From assembly GCA_025384855.1 (NCBI GenBank), contig JALAHT010000001.1, positions 496,001 through 560,000 of the forward strand: DNA of 64,000 bases. The letters run 5' to 3'. A program made the position numbers and the translations under genes. The stretch's first letter is position 1; each line of letters starts with the position of its first letter. Below are positions 52,515-61,352 of this stretch, piece by piece. The notes beneath the pieces were generated by a model. The model searched no databases. It saw only the letters and a program-made list of their open reading frames with translations, and was not told the origin of the DNA. This DNA comes from Luteirhabdus salina. GTDB taxonomy: Bacteria > Bacteroidota > Bacteroidia > Flavobacteriales > Flavobacteriaceae.

Positions 52515-52949
52515 ATGAACATATTTGAAGCCATCCGAAAAGACCACGACAAGCAACGCGAATTATGCAGACTTGTAACTTCCACTTCTGGTGAAAGCAA
52601 AGGCCGCAAGGAAATGTGGGAAAAATTAAAGCACGAATTACAAGTGCACGCCGACGCGGAAGAACGCACGTTTTACGCTCCGTTAATCCACACCGATAAA
52701 ATGCAGGACCAGGCGCGTCATGGTATTGCCGAGCATCATGAAATGGACGAATTGATCGAAAAAATTGATGATACCGATATGGATTCACCCGCATGGCTGA
52801 CCTATGCGAAGCAATTATGCGATAAGGTAGAGCACCACCTAGAGGATGAAGAACATAGCTTCTTTCAATTAGCTGGAAAAATCTTTACCGAAGAACAAAA
52901 AACAAGCATCGCCAAGGACTATTTGGAAGAGATGAAAAAGAACAGATAG
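52515..52949 (+). CDS. Hemerythrin-domain protein
   Basis: 144 residues, all helical. Histidine and acidic ligands of a hemerythrin four-helix bundle are placed as expected: IRKDHDKQRE, VHADAEERTFY, IAEHHEMDELI and VEHHLEDEEHSFF. It should bind a diiron centre. Roles in the family include O2, NO or iron handling. It is a soluble cytoplasmic protein. It lies about 100 bases after the TIGR04283-type gene and faces a convergent glycosidase gene across a palindromic element. Confidence 0.92.
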   Translation: MNIFEAIRKDHDKQRELCRLVTSTSGESKGRKEMWEKLKHELQVHADAEERTFYAPLIHTDKMQDQARHGIAEHHEMDELIEKIDDTDMDSPAWLTYAKQLCDKVEHHLEDEEHSFFQLAGKIFTEEQKTSIAKDYLEEMKKNR

Positions 52950-52958
52950 AGATTTTGC

Positions 52959-53015
52959 TTAGACCCACAGTTTTTAAATATGACCCGCAAGGTTTCCAAT
53001 ACCCTGTGGGTCTAA
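52959..53015. repeat. Composite REP-like palindrome between convergent genes
   Basis: TTAGACCCACAG (52959-52970) can pair with CTGTGGGTCTAA (53004-53015). An internal GACCCGCAAGGT arm competes for the same right side. It probably also serves as a terminator for both convergent genes. Confidence 0.65.
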
Positions 53016-53018
53016 CCC

Positions 53019-54011
53019 CTAATTCGCATAATAATATTGCACCACCAATTCTGTAGGCTTGTTTTGAACCGTAAATTGGTTGTTTAACGGTCCGCCCACG
53101 CTATCGTGATCGACAAACCACTTCCATAAAAAACCACCTGCCATCCAAGGCTCGTTCCAGACTTCCTCGTACAAAGCGGTAAGTAAATTTCCTTGGGCCG
53201 TGATATTCAAACTTTCCTCCTCCCGACCACTATACCAGGGTTCCTTTCCAGCATGATCCATACTACGATAGCCATATTCCGTAAAAAGAATTCGTTTTCC
53301 TTTGGCTTCAGAGAACTTTCGTAACGTATCTTTCCATGGCTGCCATCCTTTTTTGGCATCTTCAACCGTAGGAGTCATAGCTTCTGAAATTGGAAAATAG
53401 GCATCGATTCCGATATAGTCCAGTTCTTTCCAAAACGGTACTTCAGCATATTCATCCCAATTGGCGGCATAGGTCAGTTTTCCCTTATAAATTGACTTGA
53501 TTTCAGCAATAATCTTCGACCAAAATTCAGGTCGCGTCATCACAAAGGCTTCCAGTTCCGTTCCGATACAGAAAATTTCCACTTTTTCAGCCGCTGCAAG
53601 CTTTGCAAAGTCCAAAATAAAATTGCGATAGGAGGTTTCAAATTCTAGCCAGCCTTCTTCTGAGTTCATCTTATAATGCCCGGTGAAGGTTCCGTGCCCA
53701 ATCCAAATTTGGGGTTTCAACATTATGGAAACACCCTGTTCCTTCAGTTTTCGAATATATTGCGCTGCACCTTCAATGGTTTCGCCATACCATTGTCGGT
53801 GGGTGTTGTAGTGAATCAAGCTGCTGTCGACCTCCTCTCGTATAAATCCGAACGGCATGATGGCGGCATAATTGGCATTCACCTTCAATATGGGTTGAAT
53901 ATGCACTTCCGAAATCGTGTCACGATGGGCGACGAAACTGACGCCGTTAATCTCTCCCGATTGACCGAAACAAAGGTGTACGAATAGTAAAGCGAATAGG
54001 AGTCGTTTCAT
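53019..54011 (-). CDS. GH113-like secreted glycoside hydrolase
   Basis: 330 residues. Signal peptide ending LCFGQSG. A TIM-barrel glycosidase: SIMLKPQIWIGHG, IFCIGTELEAF (probable acid/base Glu), DYIGIDAYFPISEA and ILFTEYGYRSMDHAG (probable nucleophile Glu), GGFLWKWF. This matches GH113-type beta-mannanase-like enzymes. It is expected in the periplasm or on the surface. It is the only minus-strand gene within the arsenosugar-type region, and its substrate is not known. Confidence 0.87.
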   Translation of the reverse strand: MKRLLFALLFVHLCFGQSGEINGVSFVAHRDTISEVHIQPILKVNANYAAIMPFGFIREEVDSSLIHYNTHRQWYGETIEGAAQYIRKLKEQGVSIMLKPQIWIGHGTFTGHYKMNSEEGWLEFETSYRNFILDFAKLAAAEKVEIFCIGTELEAFVMTRPEFWSKIIAEIKSIYKGKLTYAANWDEYAEVPFWKELDYIGIDAYFPISEAMTPTVEDAKKGWQPWKDTLRKFSEAKGKRILFTEYGYRSMDHAGKEPWYSGREEESLNITAQGNLLTALYEEVWNEPWMAGGFLWKWFVDHDSVGGPLNNQFTVQNKPTELVVQYYYAN

Positions 54012-54136
54012 TTCAACCCTGAAAATACGTGAAAAAATAAATATTATAAGCTGTGTTTAACTTTTTACTGTGAATAATTTCTATCTGTAATTCCGTATCT
54101 TTCCCTACGACCAACCCTCCAACTTTTCAACTAACC

Positions 54137-55453
54137 ATGGAGCATATCGTTATTATCGGAAATGGTATTTCAGGTGTTACCGCTGCTCGGCATATCCGAA
54201 AGCAAGCCGATTCATCCCAGAAAAAAATTACGCTAATTTCTGCTGAGGCAGATTATTTCTTTTCAAGAACAGCCCTAATGTATGTGTATATGGGCCATAT
54301 GCGTTGGTGGGATATCGAACCGTATGAGAAATACTTTTGGGAGAAAAACGACTTCAACCTTAAAAATGGCTATGTTGAAAACGTGGATACCGCCGCAAAG
54401 ACGCTTCATTTTGCTGAAGGGGATACACTTTCCTACGATACCTTAATAATTGCCAGTGGCAGTACCACAGCGACCTTCGGATGGAAAGGGTTAGAACTTG
54501 AAGGCGTGCAAGGGCTAGTCACAAAGCAAGACTTGGAAGCGCTTGAAAAGAATGCTCCGAATAAGCAAGAATGTCCGAAAGCTGTAATAATAGGTGGCGG
54601 CCTAATTGGGGTTGAATTGGCAGAAATGCTCCGAACCCGTGATATCGATGTTACTTTTTTAGTCCGTGAAGACGCTTTTTGGACGAGTGCCCTTCCAAAG
54701 TTTGAAGCCGAATTGCTCTCGCAACACATCGAATCACATCATGTAGATCTTCGTCACAATACCGAACTCGATGAAATTTTAGGCGATGAAAACGGACGGG
54801 TACGTGGCGTGAAAACTACTACCGGTGAAACTCTGGAATGCAACTTGGTTTGCATTGCTACCGGTGTAAAACCGGCTATTTCCTTCTTACAAAACAGCAA
54901 GATTGAAACCGATAAAGGAGTGTTGGTTAATCGTAAGTTAGAAACAAACATTCCAAATGTATATGCCATTGGCGATTGTGCCCAACAGCGTGAACCAATT
55001 GACAACAGACCTCCCGTTGAAGCCGTGTGGTATACGGGTAGAATGATGGGAGAAACCGTTGCCCAAACCATTTGTGGCACTCCGTGGGAATACAATCCTG
55101 GCCCGTGGTTCAACTCTGCGAAATTTTTCGACATCGAATATCAAACGTACGGTTGGGTGCAGCCTGTAAGGCGAAGAAAAGACTCTGAAGATCAATTCCA
55201 TTGGAAGAGCGCAGATGAAAAACAATTTGTGACCATCGCCTATCATACCGAAACAAGGAAGTTTTTGGGCATCAATACCTTCGGAATACGAATGAAGCAT
55301 AAAACTTTTGATATGTGGCTGCGCGAAGAACGCGATGTCGATTATGTGGTGAAGCATTTGAAACAAGCCAACTTCGACCCAGAATTTTACCGCCGTTTTG
55401 AAAAAGAGATTCAGAAGGAGTTTTATAGAAATAAAAAGAATGTAATTATATAA
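54137..55453 (+). CDS. NAD(P)/FAD-dependent oxidoreductase
   Basis: 438 residues. FAD site at the N-terminus (IVIIGNGISGVTAARHIRK), NAD(P) site at about 150 (KAVIIGGGLIGVELAEMLR), and FAD-ribityl motif NIPNVYAIGDCAQQ. The C-terminal ~120 residues include PWFNSAKFFDIEYQTYGWV, similar to nitrite-reductase/rubredoxin-reductase type proteins. It has no obvious signal peptide. A NosR/NapH-like ferredoxin-type membrane protein is encoded downstream, past the RAYT unit, so the two may form an electron-transfer pair. Confidence 0.88.
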   Translation: MEHIVIIGNGISGVTAARHIRKQADSSQKKITLISAEADYFFSRTALMYVYMGHMRWWDIEPYEKYFWEKNDFNLKNGYVENVDTAAKTLHFAEGDTLSYDTLIIASGSTTATFGWKGLELEGVQGLVTKQDLEALEKNAPNKQECPKAVIIGGGLIGVELAEMLRTRDIDVTFLVREDAFWTSALPKFEAELLSQHIESHHVDLRHNTELDEILGDENGRVRGVKTTTGETLECNLVCIATGVKPAISFLQNSKIETDKGVLVNRKLETNIPNVYAIGDCAQQREPIDNRPPVEAVWYTGRMMGETVAQTICGTPWEYNPGPWFNSAKFFDIEYQTYGWVQPVRRRKDSEDQFHWKSADEKQFVTIAYHTETRKFLGINTFGIRMKHKTFDMWLREERDVDYVVKHLKQANFDPEFYRRFEKEIQKEFYRNKKNVII

Positions 55454-55455
55454 AC

Positions 55456-55486
55456 AACCTCACAGGTTTTTGAAACCTGTGAGGTT
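55456..55486. repeat. REP palindrome, left flank of the RAYT gene
   Basis: Arms AACCTCACAGGTTT and AAACCTGTGAGGTT, loop TTG, which is the reverse complement of the CAA loop in the right-hand copy. So the two copies are inverted to each other. It ends 8 bases before the transposase ATG. Confidence 0.93.
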
Positions 55487-55493
55487 TACGTAG

Positions 55494-56051
55494 ATGATCT
55501 ATCAATCAATTATAGCAGATAATTACTACCACATATATAATCGTGGCAATAACTATGAAAACATTTTTATAGAAGAAATGAACTATGCTTATTTTCTGAA
55601 ATTGCTCGAAAAATATGTACTTGAAGTATCTGAAGTTCTAGCCTATTGCTTATTGAAGAATCATTTTCACCTTCTTTTAAAAACAAAAGAGAATGTTGCC
55701 GATAAATCTATCTCTCAAAGACTTTCAAATCTGTTCAATGCTTATGCCAAGGCGATAAATAAAAAATATGGAAGAAATGGGAGCTTGTTTAAAGATCGGT
55801 TTTCCAGAAAACTAATTGAGGATGAGAGATACTTAAAGAACTTAATTATTTATATCCATGTCAACCCTGTCCATCATCAGTTTGTAGAGAATTTTAAAGA
55901 ATATAAACATTCATCGTATCAGGAGTTGGTTTCAGAAAAAATAACTTTTCTTTCTCGTGACTTTGTAATCAATTTGTTTGATTCCGTCGAAAATTTTGAG
56001 TTTGCTCACTTGAAGCGATTAGAAATACATAATAAATACACTTTCGAATAA
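55494..56051 (+). mobile_element. REP-associated tyrosine transposase (RAYT)
   Basis: 185 residues, a Y1/HUH single-strand nuclease of the IS200-like superfamily. The histidine pair is in KNHFHLLL (His57, His59), and the probable catalytic tyrosine is Tyr120 in LIIYIHVNP. YYHIYNRGNN near the N-terminus and NKKYGRNGSLFKDRF are typical RAYT segments. The gene is visibly more AT-rich than its neighbours. Inverted REP palindromes lie 7 bases before it and 6 after, so the unit 55456-56088 is a compact REP-RAYT module. It separates the oxidoreductase from the 4Fe-4S gene. Confidence 0.93.
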
Positions 56052-56057
56052 ATACAA

Positions 56058-56088
56058 GACCTCACAGGTTTCAAAAACCTGTGAGGTC
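56058..56088. repeat. REP palindrome, right flank of the RAYT gene
   Basis: Arms GACCTCACAGGTTT and AAACCTGTGAGGTC with loop CAA. It lies 6 bases after the transposase stop. Confidence 0.93.
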
Positions 56089-56102
56089 GAAAAATAAAAT
56101 AT

Positions 56103-58004
56103 ATGAGCACCGTCCAACGAAACATGTCGCTTACTGGCGAACCGCCAAAGACCATCAATACCCAGCAAAAGATCGCGACGGCTATCGGATTGATTGGATT
56201 AGCTATTTTATTGGTCTCGCTATTCAATGTTGAATTACCGAACAAAACGCTTTGGTTATGGCTTTCACTAGGAAGCATTGCCATAGGAACTATCTGGTTT
56301 AGCGCGGCGGCCTACCTCCCTAAACACGAAGGCATCAAAAATGATGGGGTATATTTCAAATCGCTTTCGTCACGCGGATTTTGGGCGTGGGTGTTGGGTA
56401 TTGGACTAACCCTTTTTTATGTAGCGCTGTATTGGTTTCCACAGTATTTGGGATTGGTACAGGATGGCGATAATCGGGGCATTATTTCATTGTTTGATCC
56501 GCTGAGTTATTTAATCAGTGGTGGACCGGCCAGTCAGTGGTTTGTCTATGGAACGCTGTATACCTTGGCTATTTTAGCCTTTGGCATCAAGTTTATCTGG
56601 AAATACCGTCACAATAAATATGAAATCATCCGTACCATTTCGGTGATGTTCTTTCAATTGGCATTTGCGTTTCTCATCCCTGAATTTTTGGTTCGATTGA
56701 ACCTTCCCTACTACGATTTAAAAAACGTTTGGCCGCTGAATTACGAACTTTTCGCAGGTTATAAAATCAATGAGTTTTTAAGTGCTGGCGACATTGGTCT
56801 GATCATGCTTATCTTCGGAATGCTTTCCATTTTGGTCATCACACCGCTCCTTACCTACTTCTACGGAAAACGATGGTACTGCTCATGGGTTTGTGGTTGC
56901 GGTGGATTGGCGGAAACAGCCGGCGATCCATTTCGACACTTATCCGACAAACGTATATCGGCCTGGAAGGTAGAACGTTGGGTAGTACATAGCGTGGTAG
57001 TATTTGTAGTGGTTATGACTACGGCCGTAGTGTTCGATTATCTTCGGAATAACGAATCGACCAACATTTCAGAATGGAGCCAATTGGAAAATAAATCGGT
57101 GGTATTTTCAGAATTAGAAGGAAAACCGCTTCACGATAAAATCATCGCTGCACAAAAAGCGGGTGCGACCCAAGTTTTTTATTTGAACGAAGATGCTTCA
57201 ACCCCACCACCAACACTCCAAAACAGAGAAGGCATTACCATTCCTTTCGAGACCATTTCAGCCTTGGAAAATGAAGTCGCCATCGAACGTGCCAAGAACG
57301 GACTTAGTGCTACCTTTTTGATCGATTCACCTGCAACCGATCGAATTACAATCGAAAATGGAACCGAAACCGTTTTCTACGACGACACATGGGTCACAAA
57401 AGAGCAATTCGTTTGGGGCGTTATCATCCTCCTCACCTTGGTCTTTGGCTGGGTGATGCTTTTCCGAAGAGAGCAACTGGCGAAAGATGCAAAATATGGA
57501 GCAATCGGTTATTTCGTGATAGTTATTGGGATTTTGTTGTTTACCTATTTCAGTTCACCAGGAAAACTATTCTTTTTTGAAGCTTACAAGCTTCGTCAGT
57601 GGTACGGCTTTTTAATCGGTGCTATGTTTAGCGGGGTCATTGGCGTTGGCTTTTACCCTATCTTCGGGAGTCGCGTTTGGTGTCGCTTCGGTTGCCCGAT
57701 GGCCGCTATCCTTGGTTTTCAGCAACGGCTTTTTTCACGCTTCCGTATTACGACCAACGGCGGTCAGTGTATCAGTTGTGGAAATTGTTCTACCTATTGT
57801 GAAATGGGCATCGACGTAAAGGCCTATGCCCAAAAAGGTGAAAACATTGTTAGGAGTTCCTGTGTAGGCTGCGGCATTTGCTCGGCGGTGTGTCCAAGGG
57901 GAGTGCTAAAGCTTGAAAACGGACCGCGAGAAGGCCGCATTGAAGGTAACGACGTTTTGCTTGGAAACGATGTCGACTTGATGTCCTATGTGAATAAAAG
58001 ATAA
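56103..58004 (+). CDS. NosR/NapH-like 4Fe-4S membrane protein
   Basis: 633 residues. Several hydrophobic helices. Two membrane-domain cysteine motifs of the NapH/NosR/CcoG type are seen: WYCSWVCGCGGLAETAGDP (about 260) and VWCRFGCPMAAILG (about 525). A C-terminal two-cluster ferredoxin domain has CISCGNCSTYCEMGI and CVGCGICSAVCPRGVL. A soluble segment at about 330-430 is inserted between helices. Such proteins pass electrons from quinol or flavin across the membrane. The partner may be the FAD oxidoreductase at 54137. An ArsS-pathway redox role is inferred only from position. Confidence 0.9.
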   Translation: MSTVQRNMSLTGEPPKTINTQQKIATAIGLIGLAILLVSLFNVELPNKTLWLWLSLGSIAIGTIWFSAAAYLPKHEGIKNDGVYFKSLSSRGFWAWVLGIGLTLFYVALYWFPQYLGLVQDGDNRGIISLFDPLSYLISGGPASQWFVYGTLYTLAILAFGIKFIWKYRHNKYEIIRTISVMFFQLAFAFLIPEFLVRLNLPYYDLKNVWPLNYELFAGYKINEFLSAGDIGLIMLIFGMLSILVITPLLTYFYGKRWYCSWVCGCGGLAETAGDPFRHLSDKRISAWKVERWVVHSVVVFVVVMTTAVVFDYLRNNESTNISEWSQLENKSVVFSELEGKPLHDKIIAAQKAGATQVFYLNEDASTPPPTLQNREGITIPFETISALENEVAIERAKNGLSATFLIDSPATDRITIENGTETVFYDDTWVTKEQFVWGVIILLTLVFGWVMLFRREQLAKDAKYGAIGYFVIVIGILLFTYFSSPGKLFFFEAYKLRQWYGFLIGAMFSGVIGVGFYPIFGSRVWCRFGCPMAAILGFQQRLFSRFRITTNGGQCISCGNCSTYCEMGIDVKAYAQKGENIVRSSCVGCGICSAVCPRGVLKLENGPREGRIEGNDVLLGNDVDLMSYVNKR

Positions 58005-58014
58005 TTTTCTATTT

Positions 58015-58066
58015 AATCCCGCAGGGTATTTTAAACCCTGCGGGATTTTCGAAAATCCTGTGGGTT
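58015..58066. repeat. Composite palindrome, REP-like
   Basis: AATCCCGCAGGGT (58015-58027) pairs with ACCCTGCGGGATT (58035-58047). A GGATTTTC/GAAAATCC palindrome overlaps its right end, followed by a further CTGTGGG arm. It may terminate the 4Fe-4S gene transcript. Confidence 0.65.
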
Positions 58067-58090
58067 TAAAACAGTATCTTCGCAGCCGCA

Positions 58091-58798
58091 ATGAAAGCTT
58101 CTTCATCCATCATTAAAGTCATAATCCCAGCGCATAACGAAGCGGAAACCATCGGTAAGGTACTCAGCGATATTCCTACGATGATTTCAGAAATCGTGGT
58201 AGTAAGTAACAATAGTAGTGATACTACCGAAACGGTTTCAAAAGAAGCTGGCGCTACGGTACTTTCCGAACCTCGACAAGGATATGGATATGCCTGTTTG
58301 AAAGGTATCGACTACCTATCGCGACAAAACCCTCAACCAGATATCGTCGTATTTCTAGATGCGGACTATAGCGATCACCCTGAGGAAATGGAAAAAATTG
58401 TCGCTCCAATTGTTGAAAACAAAGTTGATTTTGTGGTGGGTGCGAGAGTACCACGATTCCGCGAAAAAGGTGCGATGACATTTCCCCAGCGATTTGGAAA
58501 TTGGCTTGCCACATTTTTGATGAAATTGTTTTTCAATTCAAAGTTTACAGACTTAGGCCCCTTCCGAGCCATACGATTCGATACCCTGAAATCGTTACAA
58601 ATGGAGGATAAGACCTATGGTTGGACGGTTGAAATGCAGTTGAAAGTATTGAAAAAACATATTTCTTACACGGAAGTACCGGTCCGTTATCGCAATCGCG
58701 GCGGTGGCGAATCCAAAGTTTCCGGAACCATAAAAGGTGCTATCTTTGCCGGCGTAAAGATTTTAGGCTGGATTTTTAAATACAGTTTGAAGAAATGA
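58091..58798 (+). CDS. GT2 glycosyltransferase, dolichol-phosphate-sugar-like
   Basis: 235 residues. VIIPAHNEAETIGKVLSDIP, VVVSNNSSDTTETV, GYGYACLKGIDYL and the DxD motif FLDADYSDHPEEM mark a GT-A fold GT2 enzyme of the DPM1-like branch; FRAIRFDTLKSLQMEDKTYGWTVEMQLK and RNRGGGESKVSGT follow. It probably transfers a sugar from a nucleotide donor to a lipid carrier. The ATGA overlap (58795-58798) couples it to the next glycosyltransferase. Confidence 0.9.
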   Translation: MKASSSIIKVIIPAHNEAETIGKVLSDIPTMISEIVVVSNNSSDTTETVSKEAGATVLSEPRQGYGYACLKGIDYLSRQNPQPDIVVFLDADYSDHPEEMEKIVAPIVENKVDFVVGARVPRFREKGAMTFPQRFGNWLATFLMKLFFNSKFTDLGPFRAIRFDTLKSLQMEDKTYGWTVEMQLKVLKKHISYTEVPVRYRNRGGGESKVSGTIKGAIFAGVKILGWIFKYSLKK

Positions 58799-60288
58799 TT
58801 CTTGAGACCTTCGTCATTGTAACCTATACCATCGCGCTACTGCTTATTTTTCTGTATGCGCTGGCACAGCTGAACCTCCTCTTCAACTACCTACGGTCGA
58901 AGCGTCAGACAAGCTCGAATGGCCAAGTCTTCGACCTATCCAACCCAAGTGAAACCCCGCACGTAACCATTCAGCTTCCCGTATATAACGAACTGTATGT
59001 AATGGAGCGCTTGTTGGACAATATTTCGCAACTTGACTATCCAAAAGATAAACTTGAAATTCAAGTATTAGACGATAGTACCGATGAGAGTTTTCAGACG
59101 ACGGCTTCCCATATTAAAAAGCTTCAAGCTACAGGATTGGATATTCAGCATATTTCACGAAAAGATCGGGTGAATTTTAAAGCTGGCGCATTGAAAGAAG
59201 GGCTCAAAAGTGCCAAAGGCGAATTTATCGCCATATTTGATGCCGATTTTCTTCCAAAGAAAAATTGGTTACAACGAACCATTCCACACTTCAAAAATCA
59301 TGAAATCGGGGTCGTGCAAACGCGTTGGGGGCATTTAAATAGACAATACTCCCTGCTAACCAGGGTTCAGGCATTTGCATTAGATGCACATTTCACCTTA
59401 GAGCAGGTCGGACGAAACAGTAAGGGGCATTTTATCAATTTTAACGGAACCGCTGGTGTATGGCGAAAGGAATGCATATTAGACGCGGGAAATTGGGAGG
59501 GCGATACCTTAACAGAAGACCTCGATCTTAGCTATCGTGCGCAATTGAAGAAATGGAAATTCAAATATTTGGAGGATGTTGAAACCCCTGCAGAATTACC
59601 GGTCGTCATTTCAGCGGCGCGTTCGCAGCAATTTCGTTGGAATAAGGGAGGTGCTGAAAACTTCAGAAAAATGCTGAAAAGAGTATGGGCGAATCGTGAT
59701 ATCTCATTTAAAACAAAAGTGCACGGAACCCTTCACCTCTTAAACAGCACGATGTTCTTAAACATTCTCATCGTTGCAATTTTAAGCATTCCGATGCTCT
59801 ACATTAAGAATGAATACGAACACTTGAAATGGTACTTCTTCGTCATGAGCTTTTTCGTGATTAGTACTGTCATCTTCTTTATTTGCTATTGGTTTACGTA
59901 CAAAAGTATCTATGGAGGCGGGCTGACGCAGTTCTTGAAGTATTGTGCCATGTTCATAACCTTCTTTTCGATCGCTATGGGCTTTTCACTTCATAACAGC
60001 ATCGCGGTATTGGAAGGGCATTTGGGCAAGAAGAGTGAATTTATCAGGACCCCAAAGTTTAATGTCAGTTCCTTGAAAGAATCGTGGCGAGGTAATAAAT
60101 ATCTCAGCAAGAACCTTTCGCCAAATGTGGTCGTTGAAGGCATCCTTATGCTTTATTTTGGCTTTGGAATGTACTCAGCCTTTATCGTAGGCGATCAAGG
60201 GGGCGATTTTGGGCTCTTCCCATTTCACCTAATGCTCTTTATTGGCTTTGGTTTTGTATTCTTCAAGAGCCTGACGAGTCGCGCTTAA
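58795..60288 (+). CDS. Processive-type GT2 glycosyltransferase, cellulose-synthase-like
   Basis: 497 residues. N-terminal membrane helix, then the GT2 core: IQLPVYNELYVMERLLDN, VLDDSTDES, AIFDADFLP (DxD), EDLDLSYRAQ (TED region, base) and QQFRWNKGG (Q-x-x-RW processivity motif). Four or more C-terminal helices follow. It resembles BcsA/CslA beta-glycan and glucomannan synthases. It overlaps the preceding GT2 gene by 4 bases and the convergent AraC gene by 4. Confidence 0.92.
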   Translation: MILETFVIVTYTIALLLIFLYALAQLNLLFNYLRSKRQTSSNGQVFDLSNPSETPHVTIQLPVYNELYVMERLLDNISQLDYPKDKLEIQVLDDSTDESFQTTASHIKKLQATGLDIQHISRKDRVNFKAGALKEGLKSAKGEFIAIFDADFLPKKNWLQRTIPHFKNHEIGVVQTRWGHLNRQYSLLTRVQAFALDAHFTLEQVGRNSKGHFINFNGTAGVWRKECILDAGNWEGDTLTEDLDLSYRAQLKKWKFKYLEDVETPAELPVVISAARSQQFRWNKGGAENFRKMLKRVWANRDISFKTKVHGTLHLLNSTMFLNILIVAILSIPMLYIKNEYEHLKWYFFVMSFFVISTVIFFICYWFTYKSIYGGGLTQFLKYCAMFITFFSIAMGFSLHNSIAVLEGHLGKKSEFIRTPKFNVSSLKESWRGNKYLSKNLSPNVVVEGILMLYFGFGMYSAFIVGDQGGDFGLFPFHLMLFIGFGFVFFKSLTSRA

Positions 60289-61202
60289 GACAAAAGGGAG
60301 TTCTTAAATTGCTGTGGTGTCATCAACTCCAATTTCTTGAATTGTCGGTTGAAGTAACTTACATTATTAAAGCCCGATTTGTATGCCACCTCTGAAATCA
60401 ACATCTTTCGATGTCGCTTCATCAGTTTTTTGGCGAATTTTATCTTCTCGGAATTCATGAAATCGATGGGTGAGATACCCAAGGTATTCTTGAATTTCTT
60501 GTGAAAGTTGGAGGTGCTCATATAGGCTTTTTCCGCCAAGGTATCTACATCGATTGTTCTATCGGTAAGATTTTCCTTGATATACTTCACCACCGTCCCA
60601 ATACGTGTGTCGCTAAACATATCCAAGCCGTTCAGAATGCTATATTTCGCCTTGGTCTGAAGCAATCGTACAATCAATTCCTGAATCATTAGATCGATCA
60701 ATACATCTTTCGACCCCACATTATTGGTAAAAGTAGTCACCAACCGATCAATCAAATAGTTTACTTCAACCTGATTGGTCAAATGTGAAGGCAATCCGTC
60801 TTCCAAACGCCAATCGTTATTCTCCTCTTCAATGACAACATGTTCGTTAAACTTTAAGGCCACTTCATTAATTTTTTCGGAATCGATTCCCAACGCTAAA
60901 CATTGGGTAGGATTCTCTTTTGAAGCGATGGGGAAGTCGATAACCATTTCTTCACCCGAAGGCATCACCACCGATTCCCCCGGTAAAAAGTCGAATTCCG
61001 GCATTCCTTTTAAATGCATCACTTTCTTTCCGGTAAGCATACTCGCGATAACAGGGAAATCGAACGTAAGGGAGATCTTGTTCGCCACTTGATGGGTCTC
61101 GAAGACATTGAGCTCCGAATAATCGGCATTATAGGTCGTTCGATTTTCGACCAAAGTGTAGATCTTACGACTCTCTCTATGTTTTGCCAAGGAATGTTTC
61201 AT
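60285..61202 (-). CDS. AraC-family transcriptional regulator
   Basis: 305 residues from the ATG at 61202 (a TTG at 61208 is the longer option). The N-terminal ~180 residues form an AraC-type ligand or sensor domain (TFDFPVIASMLTGKKVMHLKG, FLPGESVVMPSGEEMVIDFP). The C-terminal ~100 residues are a double helix-turn-helix (VDTLAEKAYMSTSNFHKKFK; ISEVAYKSGFNNVSYFNRQFKK). It is divergent from the aldehyde dehydrogenase gene 150 bases away and probably controls it. Confidence 0.92.
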   Translation of the reverse strand: MKHSLAKHRESRKIYTLVENRTTYNADYSELNVFETHQVANKISLTFDFPVIASMLTGKKVMHLKGMPEFDFLPGESVVMPSGEEMVIDFPIASKENPTQCLALGIDSEKINEVALKFNEHVVIEEENNDWRLEDGLPSHLTNQVEVNYLIDRLVTTFTNNVGSKDVLIDLMIQELIVRLLQTKAKYSILNGLDMFSDTRIGTVVKYIKENLTDRTIDVDTLAEKAYMSTSNFHKKFKNTLGISPIDFMNSEKIKFAKKLMKRHRKMLISEVAYKSGFNNVSYFNRQFKKLELMTPQQFKNSLLS

Positions 61203-61352
61203 ACCCAAGTATACTTACTTTTTTCGTATTGATAATCGAGAATATAGAAATGTGTCATTCTTGAATAGAATCGTACCACTCATTAGCGATTCATTAAAAT
61301 ATCTTTATAAGAATTATAAAATTACAAATTCTAAACCTAAAATTTTACGATT

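Noticed and set aside
54433-55366. Three minus-strand frames of 98-142 codons in the oxidoreductase gene
   Set aside because: They are antisense shadows of a gene with clear FAD and NAD motifs.
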